A stretch of DNA of 64,000 bases from Aeoliella straminimaris (GTDB lineage: Bacteria > Planctomycetota > Planctomycetia > Pirellulales > Lacipirellulaceae), in assembly GCF_024054565.1 (NCBI RefSeq), contig NZ_JAMXLR010000038.1, forward strand, positions 1 to 64,000, read 5' to 3'. The notes under the pieces are model-generated. The model did no database searches. It was given only the letters and a program-made list of their open reading frames with translations, and was not told the origin of the DNA. How positions within the stretch are numbered: the first letter of the stretch is position 1; the number at the start of each line of letters is the position of its first letter. Below are positions 40,108 to 47,956 of this stretch, piece by piece. A program made the position numbers and the translations under genes.

Positions 40108-41514
40108 CTACTCGCCTTGTTCAACTGCCACAGCACAAATGCCATACATCGTGCTGTGTGGTTTACCCTGGTTAGGCCCAAAGACGACCTTACCCTCGAC
40201 GACTTCTCTTCGGCGCCAAATAGAAAGGGCGCCGTCGATGCTTTTCCCGGGCCCACGGCCTGATTCGGCGTTGTACAGCCTGCCTCCTGAACGCCATGGC
40301 CCCATGTCGATTCCGATGTCGTCACCAGTGTCTTCAAAATCGGCCATTAGCCATTCCGGAGGATTCAGCCTGTCGTCGAAGAAAACGTAGACCTGGGATG
40401 GCACCGAGAGTGTAATCTGCAGCTGAAAGTTGGTTCGCAATTTGTCGTTATTGAAAGGCTTCACATAGTCTGCGCCGGTCAAATAGGACGGCATTCCACC
40501 CTTCCCTACCCCGTTCCACTGATGCGCTGGGCGATCCACGTAGGCTCGTGCATCTTCGCGCATCCCGTCCGGAACGATTTCATAGAACTGGAGAGTGTCA
40601 GAGGTTCGTAGGTTGTCGCGAGCATCAATGATTACAGGTGAATTACCCTTACTGGGTTCGTAACGGCAGCTGAACGTGACATCGTCCTTAGTGAAGATGC
40701 TCATGATGCGATCAACGCGGCCACCTCGGGTGAAGAACACGCCTTCTCCACCTACAAGCCGCCGCTGGTGGCCAGCAACTGGTGATGCAGTACGTGTCTG
40801 CGTCGGAACTCGCAGATCGACTTCCCCCTCAAAGACCACCAGCCCGGTGCCGTCGCGAGAGCCAACATCTACCCCGAACTCCGTACCGAGATCCGTGATC
40901 TCTCCATCGGGTGTCTCAACGACAAACCCGCGACCGCCGATATCGGTAACACGAAACTTGATGCGACCTTTGGTCAAACGAGCTCGTCGTGGTCCAATGA
41001 GTTCGAAATCTGAAGGTCCCTGCAGAGTCACCAATCCAATCTTCGACAATGACAACTGCGTTGTATGATTGCCAATCTTAACCGCGCTAACTTTCGGCAG
41101 CACCGACTCGTCGCCAGTCGATCGGCTGGCAATGGGCCCCATGTCGACCGTGGGTCTGAGCAGCGTCAACGTGCTCAGCACAACGATCCCAACGGTAGCT
41201 GCGATGCCTGCCGCGAATAATACGCTGCGCAACAGCGATTGTCCCGTGGGCAGCGATGCATGAACCAGCGCCGCCGAGTTGCCGACTGCCACCTGTTGCG
41301 AAGTGCGTTGCGCAACCACTTCCTCCACTAATTCCTGCGCCCGCTGGTCGAACGTTAGCAGCGCATGAAACTGGCACTGGTCAAGCAGCCGTTGCTGAGC
41401 CTCCGGGTTTCCGTTGAGCACGCGCTCAAGCTCTCGGAGTTGCTTCGGCTCGAGCCGCCCAGCGAGCAACCGGTCCGTCAGGTCATCAAGCTTTCTGAAT
41501 GGTCGATTCGCCAT
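40108..41514 (-). CDS. FecR-like anti-sigma/sensor protein
   Basis: 468 aa, with its ATG sharing one base with the sigma stop (TAATG). The N-terminal helical region (LTDRLLAGRLEPKQLRELERVLNG) is the planctomycete anti-sigma type, the TM is about 96-118 (SVLFAAGIAATVGIVVLS), and FecR-like sequence fills about 135-270 (LVTLQGPSDFELIGPRRARL, VVETPDGEITDLGTEFGVDV). The C-terminal ~190 aa (from FSCRYEPSKGN) are not LamG by eye and were not recognised; they contain TNFQLQITLSVPSQVYVFFDD. It should regulate the ECF factor of its operon. The differing C-terminus suggests a different signal from the other two FecR proteins. Confidence 0.82.
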   Translation of the reverse strand: MANRPFRKLDDLTDRLLAGRLEPKQLRELERVLNGNPEAQQRLLDQCQFHALLTFDQRAQELVEEVVAQRTSQQVAVGNSAALVHASLPTGQSLLRSVLFAAGIAATVGIVVLSTLTLLRPTVDMGPIASRSTGDESVLPKVSAVKIGNHTTQLSLSKIGLVTLQGPSDFELIGPRRARLTKGRIKFRVTDIGGRGFVVETPDGEITDLGTEFGVDVGSRDGTGLVVFEGEVDLRVPTQTRTASPVAGHQRRLVGGEGVFFTRGGRVDRIMSIFTKDDVTFSCRYEPSKGNSPVIIDARDNLRTSDTLQFYEIVPDGMREDARAYVDRPAHQWNGVGKGGMPSYLTGADYVKPFNNDKLRTNFQLQITLSVPSQVYVFFDDRLNPPEWLMADFEDTGDDIGIDMGPWRSGGRLYNAESGRGPGKSIDGALSIWRRREVVEGKVVFGPNQGKPHSTMYGICAVAVEQGE

Positions 41515-42080
41515 TAAACACGCTCTTCACGTGCGAGTGAACGTTTAATGCAAGTGAACAGAACGCGTCGTATTCGAGACAAACTCGTATAGACGCTGTC
41601 AACGGGTCTGCCCAACCTGCGAGCCACATCAGCCGTCTTTGCGCCGGTGCCGTAGCATTGTGAAAGTAGGAATTGATCGTCTTGCGGAAGCTTCTTCTGA
41701 CACGACTGCAACGCCGCCATGCGATCGTCGGCGTCCATTGGGGACCATAAATCGCGCAACGACAGTTCGTCGACGACGCGTTGCGAAAACCGCGACGTCT
41801 CACGACGCTTGGATCTCATGAATGTCATCGCTTTATTACGAGCTACGGTTATGGCCCATGCGGCGAAACTACTACCTGGCTCGAACGTGGCGAACTTGTC
41901 CCACAGCGTGATTGATACCTGCTGAAACAGGTCCTCCGCGTCGTCCATGTTTTGTACGACGCAAAACAGGTAGCCCAATAGCTGGGTACGGTGCTTTTGT
42001 AGCAAGTCGATAAAGCGTTCGTCGTCGCCTGACAGGGACGACGGAACACTTTGCGATTGCGTGCGGTGTAAGTCGGACAT
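41514..42080 (-). CDS. ECF-subfamily RNA polymerase sigma-70 factor
   Basis: 188 aa. Region 2 is LLGYLFCVVQNMDDAEDLFQ then QVSITLWDKF and FAAWAITVARNKAM; region 4 is LPQDDQFLLSQCYGTGAKTA and DVARRLGRPVDSVYTSLSRI. It heads the minus-strand operon sigma, FecR, DUF1559, lipoprotein. It is divergent from the hydrolase/PEP-CTERM genes at 42.4-47.8 kb, which share the 350-base intergenic region and are plausible targets. Third member of the sigma/FecR family in the window. Confidence 0.88.
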   Translation of the reverse strand: MSDLHRTQSQSVPSSLSGDDERFIDLLQKHRTQLLGYLFCVVQNMDDAEDLFQQVSITLWDKFATFEPGSSFAAWAITVARNKAMTFMRSKRRETSRFSQRVVDELSLRDLWSPMDADDRMAALQSCQKKLPQDDQFLLSQCYGTGAKTADVARRLGRPVDSVYTSLSRIRRVLFTCIKRSLAREERV

Positions 42081-42430
42081 CAGCGCTGATAATTCGAAGG
42101 CACACTACGGAATTGCGCGAACCACCTGACACGCATCCATTACGAAAGGGTTTGCCTGGTGCCCTCTGTCCGCCCCAAGAATTACCCTGGATGTACCTTG
42201 CAGGGGCCTATTGCCCCCACAAAACAAGCAGAAAGCACAGCAGCACCAGTATATCGCCGGTGAATTCTGATCCTGATTCAAAAAGTGACATTGTGGTCCG
42301 TTTCTCCAAATTTCCTTCCGGCTCCAAAAATCCGGTTTAGGTTTTGCCAGGTTCCGGCAATGTTCTCCAATGGGGCGTTCCGTTAGGCCGAGCTGGTCTT
42401 GTCGGAGGAAGAGTCTGCACCTGGAGATTG
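42081..42430. other. Divergent intergenic region, sigma factor and hydrolase
   Basis: 350 bases. A TTGCC/GGCAA inverted repeat (42344-42360) and, on the minus strand, GGAAC-N16-CGGAT (42355-42330) may be control elements, but both are short. The hydrolase frame opens at 42344, though GGAG and the signal peptide favour 42431. Confidence 0.45.
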
Positions 42431-44011
42431 ATGATAATGGTGAACCTGCGGCTGTGTACGGCATCGAAGGCCTGCTTACGAATCACTGCTCTGCGGCGCA
42501 TCGCGGCCTTTTTTCTGTCGACGATGGTCACGCAATTTGGCTGGGCTGAACAGGTTAGCAACCAATTCTCCTACTCCTCCAGCGTGTCGGAGGACGGCAA
42601 TGGCCCGCTCGATCTGTTCGCCGAGTTGAACTACGACTCCGCGCGGGACGATGCACCGATCGCGGTGGTCATGCATGGCTACTCGCCCACGACTGGCAAC
42701 TTTTCTAATGTGCGTGCCAATGCCCAGCGCTTACGCAATGCTGGATTCTTCGCCATTTCCGTGGCGATGCGGGGACGGGATGGATCCGATGGAGTTCGCG
42801 ATTCAGGCGGAGTGGAGATCTACGACATTTACGATGCTGTCGAGGCCGTCAAGTCGGCTTACCCCGATCTGGTGGACGAAACCAACATCCACATTACGGG
42901 GTATTCGGGAGGGGGCGGGAACACTATGTCGGCTCTTACCAAATTTCCCGATTACTTTCGACTGGGCTCCTCGTATTTCGGCATATCGGACTATGGATTC
43001 GATCAATCCAGCGGTTGGTACTTCAATGGAGCGGCCTCGAATCATCAATCTCGTCTGCGCGCGGATATTGGCAACCCAACTCTGGATTCGCCCATCGTTG
43101 AAGATCGGTATCACGCCCGAGCTTCCAATCTTGCTTCCAAGAACAACCCCTATAGCGAGATCCACCTGTTCGTAAACTCGAATGAACCCACCTGCCCACC
43201 CGTAAATGTCACGAGCTACAGGGACAACGCCGTTAGCGCCGCCGTGACAGAAGGCGAGTTCGACAACATTCATCTGCATATTCCCTCGACCAGCGGGACC
43301 TATGAGGACTTCAATGGGAACGGAGTAAATGACTCCGGCGAGATGCAGTGGTGGCCGCATGGTTTTCCTGATGCTGATGAGCAGCACGCGGCGGAATCCT
43401 GGTACCTCGATCGTTTGCTGGCCGGCAGTATTCCCGAGCCCGTCCTGAATACAGAGGACGAGTTATTTGTGGCTGGGTTTGTGAAGACCAAGAAATTCGA
43501 GCTCTGGTTAGGCGATGGTGCGAATGCGGCAGGCCAAATGCAGTACTCGCTATCCCCCACGGAAAAGTCGTTTTCCCTGCAGATCCTCTCCAACAATCGT
43601 GGCATCGAAACACAGTTTTCGGTGGATACGTCGGACATGCAGGGCCAGGAGGTCGACGTCTTGCTAAACGGCATGCATGTCGAATCGCTTTCGATATCAG
43701 ACGAGTACCAATCTACTTCGTTGAGGCATAACGATACCTTGTTGCTACGCTTGGCCAAAGAAGGCGACTACGATCGCGACGGGACCGTAGGCCTTAAAGA
43801 CTATGAGTACTGGAGGTCGACCTTCGGCTCCACGGTCGACCTGCTAGCGGATGGCAATAAAGACGGCATCGTCGATCTGGTGGACTACACAATCTGGCGC
43901 AACAACTTCGGTACTTCCGGCGTTGCAGTGCCGACGACCAATGTCCCAGAGCCAGCGGCTTTGCTGCTCGCAGCGACTGCGGTTTTCACACATGTGTTTG
44001 TTTGTCGCTGA
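42431..44011 (+). CDS. Secreted alpha/beta hydrolase (esterase/peptidase-like) with dockerin and PEP-CTERM
   Basis: 526 aa from the ATG at 42431 (GGAG about 6 bases before; ATG 42437 also possible). The signal peptide covers about residues 1-40 to GWAEQ. An alpha/beta hydrolase domain follows (VVMHGYSPTTGNF, MRGRDGSDGVRDSG, IHITGYSGGGGNTM) with a GYSGG nucleophile Ser159. An Asp (about the VNSNEP region) and a late His (EFDNIHLHIPS) could complete the triad. The fold resembles prolyl-oligopeptidase-like or polysaccharide esterases; the substrate is not clear. After it come a beta domain, dockerin-like EF-hands (GDYDRDGTVGLKDYEYWRST, DGNKDGIVDLVDYTIWRNN) and VPEPAALLLAATAVFTHVFV plus CR, a PEP-CTERM tail with an unusually short basic end. 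Confidence 0.8.
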   Translation: MIMVNLRLCTASKACLRITALRRIAAFFLSTMVTQFGWAEQVSNQFSYSSSVSEDGNGPLDLFAELNYDSARDDAPIAVVMHGYSPTTGNFSNVRANAQRLRNAGFFAISVAMRGRDGSDGVRDSGGVEIYDIYDAVEAVKSAYPDLVDETNIHITGYSGGGGNTMSALTKFPDYFRLGSSYFGISDYGFDQSSGWYFNGAASNHQSRLRADIGNPTLDSPIVEDRYHARASNLASKNNPYSEIHLFVNSNEPTCPPVNVTSYRDNAVSAAVTEGEFDNIHLHIPSTSGTYEDFNGNGVNDSGEMQWWPHGFPDADEQHAAESWYLDRLLAGSIPEPVLNTEDELFVAGFVKTKKFELWLGDGANAAGQMQYSLSPTEKSFSLQILSNNRGIETQFSVDTSDMQGQEVDVLLNGMHVESLSISDEYQSTSLRHNDTLLLRLAKEGDYDRDGTVGLKDYEYWRSTFGSTVDLLADGNKDGIVDLVDYTIWRNNFGTSGVAVPTTNVPEPAALLLAATAVFTHVFVCR

Positions 44012-44027
44012 CAATTGAACTCGGCCA

Positions 44028-44067
44028 CTCCGTGCTGGCTGTTACTTCGAGACGGAGACGTTTTTTT
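44028..44067 (+). terminator. Intrinsic terminator after the hydrolase gene
   Basis: CTCCGT and ACGGAG pair around an 18-base loop, followed by ACG and seven T residues (44061-44067). It lies 17 bases after the stop. Confidence 0.5.
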
Positions 44068-44227
44068 GAGATATTCGGAGTTAGATATTTTGAATGCCGG
44101 CGATTTATGACAAGGGGGGCATCGGCCATCCGATCTCTGGGAGCCCACGGTTCCTCTTCCAGACTACCAACTCGTTTTGCTGATACCAACTTACTTTGAG
44201 GTTCGAGCTACTGAGAAAGGGTTTCCA

Positions 44228-44968
44228 ATGATTTGCCGATTCATCTCCGCGTGCAGTCTTGCTCTCATCCTAAGCGGCTACGCACATGCCGCATCGCTGC
44301 TGGTCGATGTCAACGACCGCAATGCATCTTCGCCAACTCAGGCTGGGTACCTCGCCCTTACGCAGGACGGAGTCACCGGGATCTCCACCGACTTCGGAAT
44401 GCTGGATCTAACTCTAACTGGCACCGTCGGAGCGGCGCTCGACGATCGTGACCGGGGAGCACTGGACGCGTCTCAACCGTTGAGTGACCTGTTGAGAGAT
44501 TTTGTCTTCATCTCCCAACAACTCGACTCGAGTACTGGCGACCCAATTACGGGGGATGGCCAAATTGAGCTAACGATCAGCGGTTTGGATGCGGGTTACT
44601 ATGAGTTCAAGGGCTACTTCCACGATCGGTCGGTCGATCATGTTTCCGGTGACATTGCGGTTAGCACCGATGGTGGAGGGACATTCGACGAGGAAATTGA
44701 TGACGGCCTTTATTCGTACGGCAATGACCCGCTGGAAGTCGGAATGGCATCATTCAACTTTACAGCCACGGGGACCGATCCTGTCGTTGTCAGATTTACC
44801 GGCCAGGAAGGTTTATTCTTCATCTCCGGTTCTCAAGCCGGCAATTTCCTCGATCAGGACTCAGCACTTATTTCGGGATTTGAGATCCATCAAGTGCCTG
44901 AGCCATCAACGGTGGCATTGTTGTTGCTTGGCGGCGCCGCGATTGTAGCGTGCAAGCTTCGGCAATGA
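44228..44968 (+). CDS. PEP-CTERM protein, beta-rich, no dockerin
   Basis: 246 aa from the ATG at 44228 with GAGAAAGG upstream. The signal peptide ends near YAHA-A. The rest is one beta-rich domain beginning SLLVDVNDRNASSP and containing LSDLLRDFVFISQQLD, FHDRSVDHVSGDIAVSTDGG and VVVRFTGQEG. It ends in VPEPSTVALLLLGGAAIVAC plus KLRQ. It is a clear paralogue of the next gene, which has the same motifs (LLRDLVF, HDPSVDHVSQDLQLSTDAG, VVLRLVGDEG) plus a dockerin. Function not recognised. Confidence 0.82.
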   Translation: MICRFISACSLALILSGYAHAASLLVDVNDRNASSPTQAGYLALTQDGVTGISTDFGMLDLTLTGTVGAALDDRDRGALDASQPLSDLLRDFVFISQQLDSSTGDPITGDGQIELTISGLDAGYYEFKGYFHDRSVDHVSGDIAVSTDGGGTFDEEIDDGLYSYGNDPLEVGMASFNFTATGTDPVVVRFTGQEGLFFISGSQAGNFLDQDSALISGFEIHQVPEPSTVALLLLGGAAIVACKLRQ

Positions 44969-44974
44969 TCGCTC

Positions 44975-45027
44975 TCCTCATGGATCGAGCAATGAATGGC
45001 AGCTCAGGATTGCTCGGTCCATGAGGA
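44975..45027 (+). terminator. Long inverted repeat, 19-bp stem, after PEP-CTERM gene
   Basis: Arms CCTCATGGATCGAGCAAT and ATTGCTCGGTCCATGAGG pair over 18 bp with one G-T wobble, extended by one T-A pair, around a 15-base loop. It starts 6 bases after the stop and 92 bases before the next start. A strong terminator or RNA-processing hairpin; no T-run follows. Confidence 0.6.
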
Positions 45028-45119
45028 TGGGATGCAAAAGCACCGCTGATCTCATCTCGTTCCCTAACTCGCTGCAGTCGACCCTACGCACAACACTTTC
45101 TAAACACGAGAGCATGATA

Positions 45120-46028
45120 ATGAGTCGCTTCCTGCCGATTACCGCCATTCTCTTCGCGTTCGCAGCACCTGCCTTGGCTGACTTGCGGGTCGATATCAAC
45201 GATCGATCCTCCGATACCGAACCGCAGACCCAGCCCAGTTTCACTGGCGTAACACAGGATGGATTGACGGGTATTGTGACCGATATTGGAACCATCGACA
45301 TTTCGATGACTGGCGTGCCCGGAACCAGCAACCTGGACGACCGCAATCGAGGTACCACATCTGTCGATACGACGCTGCCGCTGTCTCGCCTACTGCGAGA
45401 CTTGGTGTTCAACGCGCAGAATCTCCCCGACCGCGGTACCATTGACGTGACCATTGCCAACTTGAATGCCGGCGACTATCTCTTTACGGTCTACTCTCAC
45501 GATCCCAGCGTCGACCATGTGTCGCAAGATTTGCAGTTGAGTACCGATGCCGGAGCAACTTTTCCGATTGAGGTGCAGAATGCCCTTGTTTCAACCGGTT
45601 CGGCTCCGGTGCCCTTTGGGCACACCTCAATTCCTTTCACCGCCAGCGGCGCCGATGTAGTGCTCCGCCTTGTTGGTGATGAGGGGACCCCCGGGTTTAG
45701 CAACGAGTTGGCCATTCTCAACGGCTTTGTGATCGAACCGTTTACGGAGTACGGAGACTTCAATCGGGCGGGGGGCGTGACGGTAGACGACTTCTTCATT
45801 CTCAGTGCCAACCTTGGCACTCATCTGGATGGCAATTTTGCCGGGCATGCTGGTGGCGATATCGATCTAGATGGCGACGTGGATCTGGACGACTTTGGCA
45901 CCTTCAAAGACATGTACCCAGCAATTGTCGCGGCCGCAACTGGTGTACCCGAGCCGAGCAGCGTCGTTTTGGTCGCGACCGCAGCAGTGGGCGTGCTCGC
46001 TTTGCGACGAAGAGTACGGCAGCCCTAA
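45120..46028 (+). CDS. PEP-CTERM protein with dockerin, paralogue of upstream gene
   Basis: 302 aa from the ATG at 45120 (ATG 45114 also possible), with GAGAG about 7 bases upstream. The signal peptide is MSRFLPITAILFAFAAPALA-D. The domain at 20-195 is the same family as in the 44228-44968 protein. Two EF-hand dockerin-like repeats follow (GDFNRAGGVTVDDFFILSAN, in which one Asp position is Ala-Gly-Gly, and GDIDLDGDVDLDDFGTFKD), then VPEPSSVVLVATAAVGVLAL and RRRVRQP. Probably exported and anchored by exosortase; function unknown. Confidence 0.82.
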   Translation: MSRFLPITAILFAFAAPALADLRVDINDRSSDTEPQTQPSFTGVTQDGLTGIVTDIGTIDISMTGVPGTSNLDDRNRGTTSVDTTLPLSRLLRDLVFNAQNLPDRGTIDVTIANLNAGDYLFTVYSHDPSVDHVSQDLQLSTDAGATFPIEVQNALVSTGSAPVPFGHTSIPFTASGADVVLRLVGDEGTPGFSNELAILNGFVIEPFTEYGDFNRAGGVTVDDFFILSANLGTHLDGNFAGHAGGDIDLDGDVDLDDFGTFKDMYPAIVAAATGVPEPSSVVLVATAAVGVLALRRRVRQP

Positions 46029-46088
46029 GACGCTACCCTCAGCCTGAATACCAGATCCCAGTACGCCCTCTGCGGTCGAGCATCCATC

Positions 46089-47837
46089 ATGCAAAATCTA
46101 CCAACCCGCGTTCTTCTGTTGCTGGCAATATTAGCCAACGTATCGATGCCCACAATGTTAGCCTTGGCGGACGACAGCGCCTGGTTGCCAGAGGGCACTG
46201 ACGACTACGCAGTCGACGGCAACTGGGAATTCAACGTCGTGCCAGAACTGACGGCCACCTTTCAGGACGTTGCTCTCATCAATAATGGGGGCACGGCCGT
46301 GCTGTCGACGGCCACGAACAATAACGCAGGAATTACCTTAGTCGACGGCACTTTGCAGATTGACCGCGGCGGTGCGCTGGCTACAGGTACTGATTTTGGC
46401 GCCACGGGTGAGCTCAATCAGCAAGCCGGTGGAGTGCTTCAAATGGGCGGGCTGACTGGCACTAATGCCGCCACTCTGAACATCGCGAGCTCTGCTATGT
46501 TAGCCGGCGAGACTCGCTTGATTGGCCCGAATGCCAACCTTTCCGCAGCCACCTTAGTCCTTTCCGGAACACTGAATACAGTGGTTACCCCCAACGGCAT
46601 CTCTGCCATTGACGTAGCTGGAGACGCTGATATTGGAGGTGAACTGGTTCTCGATTTCTCGGGCGTGGCGCCGATGACTGGCGATACCTGGACTCTGGTT
46701 GATGCGGGAAACCTCTCTGGAAGCGGTTTTGTTTCCGTTTCCACAACGTCCTCACTGGGACCAGGACAACTCCTGCAGATTAGCCAAACTGCAGGTGGCA
46801 ATGGCACGCTACTGCAAGCGTCCGTTGAACAAGGACTCATGCTTACCGCCAATCGCCGGACCGGTGAGATTCAGTTGGTCAACCCATCCTCGACGGACGC
46901 AATTGACATTGATGGTTATCTGGTTTCGTCCGCCGATGGCAATCTGCTCCCGACAGGTTGGACAAGCTTAAGTCAACAGGGACACCCTGGGATGACGGAG
47001 TCAAATGCCGCCAACACTCATTTCGGGGAGCTCAACCTTGAGGGAAGCAACTCTATTGCGACCAACTCGCGAGTTTCGCTGGGATACGCCTTGGATCCAA
47101 GCATTTTCTCCGAGCAACAATCGACGGACCTGCGGTTCGAGTATCACATTCCCGGCGGTGGAACTGTTTCCACGCCGGTGGCGTACGTGGGGCCGACCAG
47201 AGATATAGCTTTGCTCATCGATAGTCAGGGGCAGAGTTTCCTGCAAAATCAGACGTCCGAAGACATTGTCATCGATGGATACTTCATCAGTTCTTCTTCC
47301 GCCTCCATCGAGGGTGCTGGGTGGAGCACCATTGCCGACATCGATGCGAATTGGACTAGTTCGCCGGCCACCAGTTCCCATCTCGGCGAACTCCGCCTCG
47401 AGGGCGGTACCACCCTGCTTGCCGAGGGGGAAGCCATCAACCTAGGGACGATCTTCGACGCGACAGGTGTGCGGGATCTGGTATTTGAATACCATGTGTT
47501 TGGCGGCGGTACCGAACGGGGTAGCGTTGTGTACGATGCGGAGCCCCATACCTTTGTGACTGGCGACTACACTTTCGATGGCATCGTGGATGCCTCGGAC
47601 TACCAACTTTGGAAAAGCACGTTTGGCTCGAACTCGCAGCTGAGTGCCGATGGCAACGGCAACGGAGTTGTGGATCTCGCTGACTATGTGATTTGGCGCA
47701 ACCACCTAGGGACCAGCGCCATGGGTACATCAGCAGTCTCGTCTCAAGCGGTGCCCGAACCGTTGTCGGCCGTGATGTTGTTGTCTTGCTGCGTCGCTGG
47801 AACACTGTTTGTGCGTCGCACACGTGCCAACCACTGA
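46089..47837 (+). CDS. PEP-CTERM protein with beta-strand region and dockerin
   Basis: 582 aa with signal peptide MQNLPTRVLLLLAILANVSM ending near LALA-D. The N-terminal third is beta-solenoid-like (DGTLQIDRGGALATGTDFGA, LNIASSAMLAGETRLIG). From about 250 there are two copies of a ~110-aa domain: one starts LTANRRTGEIQLVNPSS, the other IALLIDSQGQSFLQNQTSE. Both are related to the RTGNITISN/DTGSMKLAN domain of other proteins in the window. The end is dockerin (GDYTFDGIVDASDYQLWKST, NGVVDLADYVIWRNH) and VPEPLSAVMLLSCCVAGTLF with a basic tail. Last of four consecutive genes; no enzyme motif seen. Confidence 0.8.
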   Translation: MQNLPTRVLLLLAILANVSMPTMLALADDSAWLPEGTDDYAVDGNWEFNVVPELTATFQDVALINNGGTAVLSTATNNNAGITLVDGTLQIDRGGALATGTDFGATGELNQQAGGVLQMGGLTGTNAATLNIASSAMLAGETRLIGPNANLSAATLVLSGTLNTVVTPNGISAIDVAGDADIGGELVLDFSGVAPMTGDTWTLVDAGNLSGSGFVSVSTTSSLGPGQLLQISQTAGGNGTLLQASVEQGLMLTANRRTGEIQLVNPSSTDAIDIDGYLVSSADGNLLPTGWTSLSQQGHPGMTESNAANTHFGELNLEGSNSIATNSRVSLGYALDPSIFSEQQSTDLRFEYHIPGGGTVSTPVAYVGPTRDIALLIDSQGQSFLQNQTSEDIVIDGYFISSSSASIEGAGWSTIADIDANWTSSPATSSHLGELRLEGGTTLLAEGEAINLGTIFDATGVRDLVFEYHVFGGGTERGSVVYDAEPHTFVTGDYTFDGIVDASDYQLWKSTFGSNSQLSADGNGNGVVDLADYVIWRNHLGTSAMGTSAVSSQAVPEPLSAVMLLSCCVAGTLFVRRTRANH

Positions 47838-47956
47838 ACACTTGGGGACCGCTTCTCATGCAGCCACTCATGCTCAGGGCGAGGGTTTTAACCTTGGCCT
47901 TCGCAGGCAAGCAGGACCGCGGAGGGGGTAACGGTGGGGCGAATCGAACCGATGCC

